Under the pieces are notes generated by a model. It saw only the letters and a list, made by a program, of their open reading frames with translations. It was not told the origin of the DNA and did not search any database. Below, in pieces: positions 1 to 10,099 of a stretch of DNA of 64,000 nt (position 1 is its first letter; every line of letters starts with the position of its first letter). Made by a program: the position numbers and the translations under genes. Source of the DNA: Schistocephalus solidus (lineage: Eukaryota; Platyhelminthes; Cestoda; Diphyllobothriidea; Diphyllobothriidae); assembly GCA_017591395.1 (NCBI GenBank), contig WEDG01002934.1, positions 248,001 to 312,000 on the forward strand, in the 5' to 3' direction.

Positions 1-1329
1 CACCAAGTTGCGAGGATGAGTATCTGGGGCCACTTAAAACAGTCGGTTGGTCATTGTCTCACAGGCGGCTGGTTTTCGGCAGATGAATCGCCTAAAGTGC
101 TCTGCTCAAATCATCATAACGGACGTATTTTCCAACCCTGCGTTTATATATTAAAAATGTGATTCTGTAGAGTTGTGGTTTGCAGACGGCCTTGATGACT
201 GCGAAAAAGTTCCTCATGTTAATAGGGGCTGTACCTACCAAGACCGTTTCTGTCTTGCGAGTCAGTAGGCCAATTTGTATCGTCTTCAGACCTTGCCACG
301 CTCGACATCGGTATAAATAACAACGACAGATTTTCTTGGTCCTTTTTGTACAAATTGGTCTTGTTTATCACAAAAAACACCTGTTCCTCCGCAGTTGGCC
401 TCAGATCAGTTTCAACAGCTCACCGTGTGGTCCCAAGGACTTCTTTGTTGTGTCGTAGCTAGGTCTTCCAATTTTTTTCGGATTTTAGCAATCTTAGTTT
501 CCTCCGTTTCATCCGTTCGGTCTGCGTTCAAGCAAATTTAATATGGTTGTATTGAACTTGTGTTGTGCCTTATTACCCTGAATAAGCGTATGAAGTTAGA
601 GCTGAAGTTCTATCTGTGAGGCGACAAGTCCGAATTCTGTCAAATCCTCAGTATCATAACAAACATTCTTTTTAAGCCGTAAACTACGATTCTTCCAACT
701 CTTAGTGAGTTTGTGTCCGAAAGCTACCAGTGGCATGAGCGAGGATTCTTCCACCTTGACTGCTCCTTAGTTTGAATGAAGATGAAAATATTTGCGAGTA
801 CCTGCAACAGAACAACCTATTGAAATTGTACTCTCTACCTCATGATATGCGGGCTTAAGGTCGAACTAGCAGAGCAAAGACCATGAATTATGGACTCTAT
901 GAATTTTGCTTTCCGGTACTTAAATAACAGAAATTAAATTTACATCAATGAAAAGGAGGTGTTAAGCACTGACTGCGAATGTGGCGTATTGCGAACAGAT
1001 GTAGCGTCAGAGGTCGTAGTCCAGAACCAACAAGACAATCGGTGAAGAGAGAGAACCCCTAATTAACACAATATTATGTTCATAGGTACACTATTACCTG
1101 AATGAGTAACATTTCAGCCAGAACCAAGATTTATTGGACTAAAGATGGACGTCACATCTTTTGTAGGAGGTCTCAAACACTTGGTTGTGTGATCGCCCTG
1201 TATCGTACAATCCCTTTGAAATATGCTGAACAGAGCCATAAAATACATCATCGAGCACATGCAGACAAAAATATAGTGAAAATAATTAATGTTTAGAAAC
1301 TTGTCACTTTTCCTCGAAAAGACATCTAA
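1..1329. other. Intergenic, nothing recognised
   Basis: All frames are broken by frequent stops and I see no splice-bounded coding stretch, RNA gene or clear repeat. The short open frames around 1.10-1.34 kb overlap on opposite strands and look random. Confidence 0.5.
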
Positions 1330-1545
1330 ATTCAATTCAATTCAATTTATTGAGGGAAATAGGCATGGGCATTTGAGTACCCTATTTGCTTAAAGGAGGG
1401 TTGGCAGAGATAAGTCTGGCATACACGCAAGAAAACTGGTGTGGTGTCGTTCATTCGGAAATTCATTTCAATTTTACCTACAAGGTTCGGCGGTATGGTC
1501 ATCCGTACAACGGTTAGCACTAATATACGCACCTTGATCATCAAG
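1330..1545 (-). mobile_element. CR1-like LINE, 3' end fragment
   Basis: Read on the minus strand, this stretch ends in a tail built of AATTG units (TTCAATTCAATTCAA on the plus strand) preceded by a short conserved block around GCCTATTTCCC. The same arrangement (AATAGG, then a variant of GCCTATTA, then a short tandem tail) ends the nearly complete LINE at 15.77 kb. It is therefore probably a 5'-truncated insertion of the same LINE group. Only about 200 bp is recognisable and no reverse transcriptase motif is present. Confidence 0.5.
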
Positions 1546-4500
1546 CGAACTTTTTAAACATGGAATAATTCAGAAGCAAAAATGCTTCCTTTATTCGATG
1601 ACTGATTTTTGAAGGCAATTAGACTGTTGAAGTTCTGATTAATAACCATGCTTATTGTGACAAAATAAGTAGCCAGCTACGAGATGTACTTCCTGATTTC
1701 ACGAGGTACTTGAGGCGTATGCCTCATGTATCCCATTCCAGCAAGTTTAATGTACAAGGCCCCCAAAACCCGTGCATAGAACTTAATTTCATGCTTTTAT
1801 ATGAAGTCACATTTATAATTTCAAGTGCATCTAAGGGTATTCATCAAGGGATCCTACCGTGAACCTTAAATCACTCCAAATTTGTACTGAGTGACTGAGA
1901 TTCAAATAGTCACTTACGCCAGATCCCATAACAAATTTTCAAGCATCATTTACGGAAAGTCACAAAAATAAACAACTAATGCATTGGATATAAAGACGCC
2001 TAGATATACTCTGGCCGAAATTAAGAACAATTACTAATGATGTTTTAATTAACTATAATTTGGGTGAAAAAGGCAAAATTAGTATTCGACACATTTCATC
2101 AATTTATTTTGCCGTTTTTGATATAATGTATGTACTCTGTCATGTTTTCCCCTGAAAATCTTTTATCGATTTGTTGCGTTACGGAAGCGGGTTGGAATTA
2201 CGCCGCCGTCTTAACATGCTTTTCGTCACTGGGTTTCGTTGACAATGAAAGTTACTCGATTCCGTAATTCTCACGAAGACTTTTGTATTTTGTGCATTTC
2301 ATGAAAGTGTCGATTGCAATAGATTTAAGAGCTTGGGATCAATTTTCTCATTACCTGTCGTCATATCACGCACGCAGGTACGATAGGGATATCGTGATAT
2401 CCCGGTTAACATTGTACCAGCGGATTGTGATCTGATTGATAGCTGGCATTCACCGAGTGAAGGATATTCAGGGCCGATTTTACTTGCAGGGTGCTCTAAG
2501 GAGGGTCATTCAATGTCAATCCCAGCATCAGACTAACTATCGGAGTCATCCTTCGTTGAATGTGATGTTATTTCTGGCTCATGTAGGCCCCTTAAGAGGT
2601 GAGAAGAACGAACATTGAGACATCTTACAGTCCTGTTCAGAATGTAGCCCATTTGTGCTGACTTCAACGGGCGCACGCAATAAATGCATGAGAGAGTTTT
2701 TGAAGCCTTTGATATCACTCGTGAAGTTTAACTCCTTCCACTCGTATAGTCAAAGGGTACCACCGAGAGGGCGCAGCTGTCGACCTTTTAAGTTGCCTCC
2801 AGATTACTTATTTTCTTCAACTTATTTACTTATTAGTTGATATAATGTCTTGCCTAAGCTCACGAGTTACGAGGACATGTCAACAGCCATCATACCCTTC
2901 TAGAGAACACCGGTTAACTTAGTGCAACGTCTCGGCGAAATCAGGAAGACGGGTGACAATCTGCCCGTACTAATGGTACCATTCTGTGCTTCTTCTTCTC
3001 GTCCTAGTTTAACCTTCCATTGTTCACTGAGAGAAGGAAAGTAGGTCTAAATAATATTCGCGGAGACGTCAACTAAACTGATTTCTTGGTGGTTTCAACA
3101 TTCCTTCATGTCTGTCCCCGAAACACGGCGACAGAGCAGTATTTCCTCTCACTACCATAACATATTTGTTTTGTTGCAGTTTCTGATAGATGTCAGGTTT
3201 TTCATAAATTACATAAAACAGTTTTCGTAGATTTCATTCGCACCGCTACTAGGGAGCCAGGTTGCTGCTCGAATTTCGACATCAGAAGGCGGCGCTCAGC
3301 TAGTCATATGGGCTTCGTGGGGGCGGTCACGGTGGACGGCAAGCAGGCACACCCTGAGATGGAGAGAGCAACTTGGAAAATTGCTCTTGTGAGCTTGACA
3401 ATCACTCTCCTTTGATCTAAAACGAAGACCAGCCTCCAGTTTGATAGTTCCAAAGACCATCAAATTGAAATTCTGTGAATACTAAAGAAACAGAGAACGC
3501 CTTCCTCTGTCATCGACAGTGGTCAAAACACTGGTCATCATTCTCATTTTGCGGAGACTTAGCATTTACCTACCTCAAAATTACCGGCCTTTGCGCTGCA
3601 GTCCTCTGCTGCAATTTTATGACGCTTGATAAAATAAGGGGCATAACTTTTACTGTAGTCGTGAAACTCGTATTCCCTATCGTCATGCGCACTACTTATG
3701 GGGTCATTAGCAGCAACTACAGTACTGTTAGTGATTGCGTTCAGCCGCGTACAGGCGACGCAGAGAGAAGTCTCCATGTTATGAGTGCCTGACCCGCCTT
3801 CTGTTGTAGCGCGGAAACGGCGCTATTTCCGTCAAGCTGTCGTTATGGTCCGCTAGAGACCACCAGATCCTGATAATTTGATGTTTCCAATACCAGATCT
3901 AGGTGACTTGTCTTCGAACAAACAGACAATGTGAGTACGGTATTCAGAAAACGTGTGCATCTTCAGTGATCATGTGTCTGTGTCTTTGAAAGTGCGCACC
4001 TCCCCGAAAACCACGCAGCTCATCTCTATGACGAAGAATATCAGTTTGCATATTTGACATCTGGTCCAGTTGTGGAAGTGCAGAAGCGTTGATGTTTTTG
4101 ACAGTATTAGTCATGTACGTTCATATTTATCAGCCGTTGTATGATTTTTCTAAGGTTTTGTGTCCTTCCTGACTTGTGGATGGAACCTATAAGGCGATAG
4201 TAGCGGGTGAGCCTCTTTGCATGACGGGTAAATTTGGTAAGGCTGTAATACCTCTATGGTTTTTGACCCAGTAACTAACATATTTGCCCGATCAGTGCCC
4301 GCAACTGCTTGTTTGTCCGGCACAAGAGTTTGCTTCTTTCAATTTTAGTCTTCCCTGAAGTCAGTTTAACTGCATGCTAACCGTAGACGTACCGCGCAGC
4401 CAGCAGCTAGGCAACCAGACAGGCCTAGTCTTCGAGGGTTCCTGTCATCCTAGTATCCGGATCTTCATTAGTTTGAAATGGTTATATTTATTGGTGCATT

Positions 4501-5442
4501 GTTGGAAATTTGGGACAACCTCTTCCTTCAATGTTTCACATGTATTTTTTAACAAGCAGGAAGAACCTTGCGGCAAAATAAGTGCAGTTCCTTATGATGG
4601 TCTAGAGTTAATAGCATAGCAAATATTTCGTTGATACTGCCTCCTGTTGACATAAATTACCTTGGTCGGGCGTTAGTACCTCTAATTTACCATCGCAACG
4701 GTTTATAAATTGCTATTCTTGAGACTGACTCATCTATATTTGTAGCTTTCCGATTGCTTCGGCAGTACTAGAATCAGAATCGAACGGAATTATTTAGGTT
4801 CCGGTAAAACGTGCTTCAAACTACCTGAAGAGTCTTAGCGATGGATCCAATTTTGCATCATATTCATTCTGGTAAATCTCGCCCTGAGGATTTTGTTATC
4901 CCGAGGGCCGCTTTATAGGAAAAGCGTTAAAAAAACTTCTGGGGCAAACAGAGGTGATTGGCCAAGAGGAGCGATCAGTTGCCTCCGCCCTTACGGAAAG
5001 ATAACCCAACAGAGTGATAGTAAAGCTATCGTTATTTTGACCGTTCTACTAATAGCTAGATTTTCCGTAAGATTAACGAAAAAGTTTTTAAGTTATGCCA
5101 CAAATTTTGGCTACATTTTCCACCCAGAAAACTATATTGATCATATTAATCCGATCGACCCTTATTTGTCGAGTCATTGACGGCGAAATACTAAACTTCA
5201 GCGATTCACGTGCACTGTACTATAGTTATTATTCTGATAAGTTGACCAATATTGTCTTTGGCGTGCGCCAGCCGTGGTTTATGTGAGTAACTGAGGCCTC
5301 GACGGAAAAGTTCTTTAATTACTTTAATTCCTCGTTAGCTGAGGACACCTGCATGCTCCGGATATTCTGACAAAGAGATAGTTCGTAATGCCTTATTCTT
5401 ACTAGCTAGTTTGAATTCGCCGGAGTCTGTAGACTTTGATTT
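1546..5442. other. Intergenic, nothing recognised
   Basis: Several open frames of 60-105 codons occur, the longest at 3475-3792. None has a recognisable domain, and plus and minus strand frames overlap freely, as expected by chance. The compact palindromic patch near 2385-2405 (GGGATATCGTGATATCCC) is too short to assign. Confidence 0.45.
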
Positions 5443-5736
5443 TTGGGCGTTAATGCATTCTACATCGTCGTTGGATGTGATTTCAGTCAGCCTGTGAACA
5501 TGTGGCTGGACCGTCGCTTGCTTTCTGCTTCAGCTCCTCGCATTAGGCGACATTTGAGGTCGTCGACTGCCGACTGTGTTTTCATAAACCGTGATCCCTT
5601 CGTGCGGATTTGGCTTCCTAGCCAACAGATTCTGAAACTTGATACTACCAACAGTCATCATATTACCTTCAGCCGTACCGGGAAGTCGGTTGCAGCTGTT
5701 ACGTCAACCATCGCTCGTTTGGACCACCTCCTTTGA
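5443..5736 (+). mobile_element. Possible Gypsy-type polyprotein C-terminal remnant
   Basis: A 97-codon open frame contains, around residues 44-55, CVFINRDPFVRIW. This resembles the segment of Ty3/Gypsy polyproteins just after the integrase core, where a 'hVFvR.D.vR.PL..PY' block occurs. Near residues 85-94 it has a valine- and threonine-rich stretch ending in ARLDHLL, where Gypsy proteins usually have 'VSvDRLKpA'. The match is weak, the PY pair is missing, and no protease, reverse transcriptase or LTR is visible nearby. It may be a decayed fragment or coincidence. Confidence 0.3.
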
Positions 5737-6118
5737 AAAATAGATAGTCGAATTTTGAACTTAAGTCAACAGTTAGAGCCTTGTTTACTGACGGAGGGCA
5801 TTTACCGTGTCGTAATGCTTCTTGTCTGATCCTTGACCGTCCCCTGCTGACAGTCTTACGCTGCATGGTTGCAGTGAATGGGTTTTCAGCCATTTCGTTA
5901 ACAGCCTTCCTAGCTATAAGACTGACGTCCGCCCGTCAGTAACTTTGGCCCACTGTGTTGCATTCAGATACACTAGAGAACAAAAAATTCACAGTATCAA
6001 GGCAATCTCCATAAGTTTCCCATCTCCTTCCATTCACCTAAACCTATTTGAAACTCCTCTGTAATCTTGTGGTACACTGTAGGTCCTTCGTACTGATCCT
6101 TTTCTGCTTAATTGTTAG

Positions 6119-6135
6119 GTATATTTTCGTTTTAG
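6119..6135 (+). promoter_or_regulatory. Candidate splice acceptor just upstream of VMA21 start
   Basis: A T-rich run ending in TTTTAG lies five bases before the start codon at 6140. It could end a 5'-UTR intron or be a spliced-leader trans-splice site; trans-splicing is known in flatworms. The sequence alone cannot decide between these. Confidence 0.4.
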
Positions 6136-6139
6136 AGGA

Positions 6140-6436
6140 ATGATTTCGACTCCCTACAAAACTCCCCGAACTCTTCTGATTTCCATGGTCTGTATGCTTG
6201 TGCTACCGATATTTTCTTACTTCGCCGCTAAGCAAGTCCTTAGAAGTGAGTTTCTTCGTCCACCCCATTTTTTAATTCTGCCACTCCTAGATACGTTTCA
6301 CTTTACGGACAACTCGACGTACGTATGGTCGGCTGTGATTGCCGTTCTGGCAGTCCATGCTGTCCTTATATGCGTTATATGGGCTGCCTACAAAGAGGAA
6401 CAGATAAAGCAGATCACAGAGGAGAAAGTGGACTAA
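6140..6436 (+). CDS. VMA21: Vacuolar ATPase assembly integral membrane protein VMA21
   Basis: VMA21 is a small ER membrane protein with two transmembrane helices that helps assemble the V0 sector of the V-ATPase. Read through without splicing the frame gives 98 residues. It carries an intron-like insert of 45 nt at 6246-6290 with a GTGAGT donor and a CCACTCCTAG acceptor. Removing it gives an 83-residue protein whose helix spacing fits animal VMA21 better. Helix 1 is about residues 11-29 (LLISMVCMLVLPIFSYFAA) and helix 2 about 53-71, containing the family-typical AVIAVLAVHAVL. A hydrophilic tail rich in K, E and Q follows. VMA21 is usually near 100 residues, and this copy has a shorter N-terminus. 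The start at 6140 is the first ATG after a splice-acceptor-like TTTTAG. The C-terminal ER-retrieval dilysine of the yeast protein is not obvious; it ends EEKVD. Confidence 0.82.
   Translation: MISTPYKTPRTLLISMVCMLVLPIFSYFAAKQVLRSEFLRPPHFLILPLLDTFHFTDNSTYVWSAVIAVLAVHAVLICVIWAAYKEEQIKQITEEKVD
6246..6290 (+). other. 45-nt micro-intron in VMA21
   Basis: The donor is GTGAGT and the acceptor CCTAG, with a pyrimidine-rich stretch (TTTTTTAATTCTGCCACTCC) between. The length is a multiple of three and contains no stop, so the unspliced frame stays open. It splits an AAT codon after residue 35. Splicing removes 15 residues that have no counterpart in other VMA21 proteins. Confidence 0.75.
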
Positions 6437-8814
6437 CAACTTTGCTTGGTGTCCACAGTTAAGAACTTTCAAACTACGCTTTTTGGCAATTTTCTACGAC
6501 ACTTCTGATTCATATCTTTCTTTGTAAATGTTTATCACATTACGTGGGTTTGTCGACCCGTCCATCATCTTCATTGTATGCCGACCCACTAAATACCGAC
6601 ACAGCAAAGGCCATCTAATGTTATCTTCCACTGGCAACCTGTTCGAACAAGCTGTACACATTCTTCCACTTACCAGTACCCTCCTTTTCAATTTTACTGT
6701 TAGAGATAAATAGCTTTTACGGCCGACGTTTAGGTGACCTGCATTATGTCTGTCGTGGAATTCAGCGCTTAAATGTTTAGTCTGCTTTGATTACTTAACT
6801 ATTAGGCGGTAGTTAAGATTTCCTATATGTTGGTTATTTATTGCTCGGACGGTTTCTAATAGAATTACGACTGAAATGTTGCTGCGGTTGCCGTTTGTAG
6901 TTTCTCCTCCAGCATTCGTGACACGGTGTTGGAGATTTGAATGTGTACGATTTACTCAGTTGAAGATCCATCGCAGTCCCGCAAAATCAGCTTTGAACTA
7001 ATTTCTCAAGTTCTCGTTGGGTCTAGGTAGGCTAAATTTGTGCCACCCCAACTGCCAGGCATTTGCTTAGGCATTCGCAACTGTTCGAAAGGTACTTTTT
7101 CGTAGAGAGCGAGCCAATTTTTCTACACGAACCGACAGACTTCCGGAGACCTATATGGATCGAAAATTACAAATAAACTTCTGAAAACCAGTTTGCACAT
7201 ACTATTAGGATCCACACTGCAGCAACCGAAGCACTCGGAAACCCTAGTCCAATGTTTCGGGTGAATAGTAGGTAAAAAGAGCTATCTAACCGGACTGAAA
7301 TATTGTTCTCGGATGCTTGGATCGGCGAGAGTTTGTTGAACGTAGTACTAAAGACTGACAGTGTTCAGTCTTCATCAGAGTGTGACTGTTTGCTACTTGT
7401 CAGAATTCCAGCGTCGGAATCCTAGAAATTACCGTTTCTCGGTCTATCGTACCAGTCCCGACCACGCTCCCAGTGGACGCGGTGTAGTGCCCTTCCTTAC
7501 GGGATGGGCGAACCAAGGGTTGTATGATGGGAGTCAGTAAGTTGTCGGCTATCGTACTTATTGCTTAATTTAAATCTTAGCATCATCCCTTTCCTTCGTT
7601 GCTGCGCCCCAAAGTCTACTACCAACAAGTACAGCAAAGATACCCTTTACTCGTTACCTTAAGATCCAACTCAGTGGTGTCTTGATTCTTGCTGGCAACG
7701 GAAATGGCCGGATTGGGCCAAACCACCTAATTTGTCTCGTTGGCCTGGTTTATCGGTTCGACAGTGAAGAGCTGTCGGGCGTCGTTGAACTAAATCAGCT
7801 GTTTGTGAACAATACAACCCTGCAGTATTTCCATTAATATTTTTGTAACGCTATATTCTGAGGGGTGTGCTTGATGCCTTAAGTCGTGGCTTCTGAGCTC
7901 GATATGTCATATTCGATAGATTAGTGACGCCAAATCGGTAATACGACAGCAGGCTATGCCCTCTTTTGCACACGTTTTAAAGCATGCAGTTCACCCGCGA
8001 CCAAAACGACGCGTTTTCCAGCCGCCTGGGTGTCCTGAAAATACAATTGTATTGCTTGGTAGCCAAGTTTACTCCCCTACTGCTCTTCAAACCTCCAGTC
8101 AGCATTTGATAGCCATACTTAATTTCGAATAGACAAAAAAGACACAATTCTTCTCGGGCCCTATTTGTTTTCCATATTCTGCGTTTGAAAAAGTGACGTT
8201 CCAAGTGTATGGTTTTAAGTCTTCAAAATCACCCTTGCGATTTGGACGTAAAAGGGTTAACGGAGGCAATATAGAGACTGTTTCTACTCTAAAAATTAGT
8301 GCCGAAGTAATAGAAACTCCTTTTCCCAAAGAAGATGAAATAGTTTAGCCATTAACACGCTTATTGAATTGGTACAAGTTCACTCCGTCAAGACTACATG
8401 TGACCGCTCACCGTTGAATTCGGGTGGCAACCTCTGCTGTTGGCCCATAGATTAGGCATCGCAGCCGTGAATGATGTTTTTGCTAGCTAGAGACAATCTA
8501 GTTTTTGAGCACCCGATTTACCTTTCGCACATCCGCTTTGGTCATTCGTGTGTAGAGTTCGAATCAAACTCCGCATCTTTGATCATACCACTTTCGCTTC
8601 CTCGTATTTGCAGATATCCGGTAGTGTAGGCCGCTGTCGCGACCAAATGGTAGACACTGCTGTTCTCGATATATTCGTAAGCTTTGACTCTGTTTGAGAA
8701 GGGTCCCAAGAAGTTAGCTTACGTCTCGTCTCCCCACTGCGAGGTTGGTGGCGCCAGTGCTACAGACCGCAAAGGGAGCTAGCAAATGTTGTCCGGATAC
8801 AGTCGCTTGACCTT
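6437..8814. other. Intergenic, nothing firmly recognised
   Basis: No coding stretch with a known domain is visible. At 7351-7378 the minus strand reads CTGATGA followed by a perfect 7-bp hairpin. This recalls a hammerhead ribozyme core but lacks the GAAA box. The overlapping minus-strand frames at 7977-8329 have no recognisable motif. Confidence 0.4.
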
Positions 8815-9175
8815 CACAGTTCGACAGTCGTTGCCGGGGGTATCCAGCGTGTGCTCCACAGCAGGTGCGCGCGGAGACAGTGACGTTCATATAAATAAAT
8901 TTGGTTATAATAGAGGACTTGTGCAGTTTCTAACACACTCTCCACTTGCCACCCTCCTGAACCCGGTATCAAGACAAAATTAGTAAAACTAGGGCCGGGA
9001 TCGGACACACTGGAACAGCCCGTCCACGCTAGCTATACACACCTGTTCCATGTACGGTGGACCGGGTTTTCAAACAAAAAAAAATGTACAACTTGGATCC
9101 CAGCTGACTTAGGGTGGTATAAAGACCACATTCAGAAGAAGTCATTTCTGTCTGACTCTTAGTCTGATCCTGTGC
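8815..9175 (+). repeat. Diverged copy of the dispersed satellite / LINE 3' module
   Basis: In order, the stretch matches landmarks of the repeat that is abundant at 53.8-60.7 kb: CAGTTCGACAGTCGT, TGTGCTCCACAGCAGGT, then CCACCCTCCTGAACCCGGTATCAAGAC, and near 9110-9165 the block beginning GTATAAAGACCACATT and TCTGACTCTTAGTCTG. Substitutions and gaps are frequent, so it is an old copy. It has the same orientation as the units at 55.7-57.6 kb. Confidence 0.7.
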
Positions 9176-9966
9176 ACAAAAAGAGCCTTTTTTAGTAAGG
9201 TTGATATTTTGCCGAATCATAGACAGGTTAGACTACCTCAAGCGTAAGTTGCACTCTTGGTGGCAATTGCCCTACCACTTAATGTTTTCGTACGTTTTTC
9301 TTAGATTGCAACTTAGGCCTGAGTCTCAAACAGTGGAACTGACAAAAAAAGCTCTGCGCAGGCTGCTTTCGTCTTGTTGTGAATCTGGTTACAAATAATC
9401 TGTGCCAGAAGCGTATAAATCTAAACTCTGCAGTGAACCCGTTTATGCACTCTTGATTGGTTGAGGGAGATCGTATGCGCCTATTATCTACAAGTCTTGC
9501 TTAGTAACATTTGAACCGACAGGTGAAACTTGCCAGAATACAAAAATCTGTGAGGTCAGGTAACTGATGTGTCAGTCTGCCCACTTAAGTTCACAGTCAG
9601 GCTCTGGTAAAAATTTCTTCGACCTACCGTCTGAGAAAAATCTACGTGTGATGGGTTATGTACGAGCTCTTGGGAATGTGACTGGCTTAGTGGGTAAGTA
9701 ACCGCTAACGAATTTTTAGAGAAATGCTTTTATGGCTTTAACTTTGAGTCATTTTCCCCTTCTCCAAGTGACTACTCTTCATTCTTGCACGGCTAACCTG
9801 GTCAAGTATTTTCAACAAGTCTTCGTACACCCGGTTTTTTCATCCTTTCCTGCACGAACCTGCGTATATTCAAAAATAAAGTTGTGATTCTACTTGACGG
9901 CGTGCTGTTTTCATTTTAAATTATTATCCTACTTGCCAAACTGCTTGAACGCACTTGTCACTTAAG
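9176..9966. other. Upstream region of OXSM
   Basis: No coding stretch is recognised. A stop in frame with the OXSM start lies at 9946-9948, and CTTAAG ending at 9966 could be a splice acceptor. A separate upstream exon carrying the mitochondrial presequence could lie in this stretch, but I could not identify one. Confidence 0.4.
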
Positions 9967-9978
9967 GTGGTGGTGGTC

Positions 9979-10099
9979 ATGCATCATTCCCGAAGAGTTG
10001 TTGTCACTGGTCTGGGATTGGTCACATGCCTGGGATCTGGCGTGCAGAACAATTGGACAAGTCTTCTCAAAAATGAGTGCGGTATTCGCAAGTTAACAG
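9979..10099 (+). CDS. OXSM: OXSM exon 1
   Basis: The exon encodes [20 protein letters not shown] and on to RKLT, the N-terminal strand and turn of the thiolase fold. It ends in phase 1 at the donor GTAACG. The same frame is open back to a stop at 9946-9948. The start could therefore be this ATG, or the exon could begin at 9967 after an upstream presequence exon. Confidence 0.85.

Noticed and set aside
3475..3792. 105-codon plus-strand frame
   Set aside because: It has no domain or signal peptide and its residue pattern looks random. A strong overlapping frame lies on the other strand.
8540..8575. GAGTTCGAATCAAACTCC considered as a tRNA T-arm / B box
   Set aside because: No matching D-arm, anticodon arm or acceptor stem is found at tRNA spacing.
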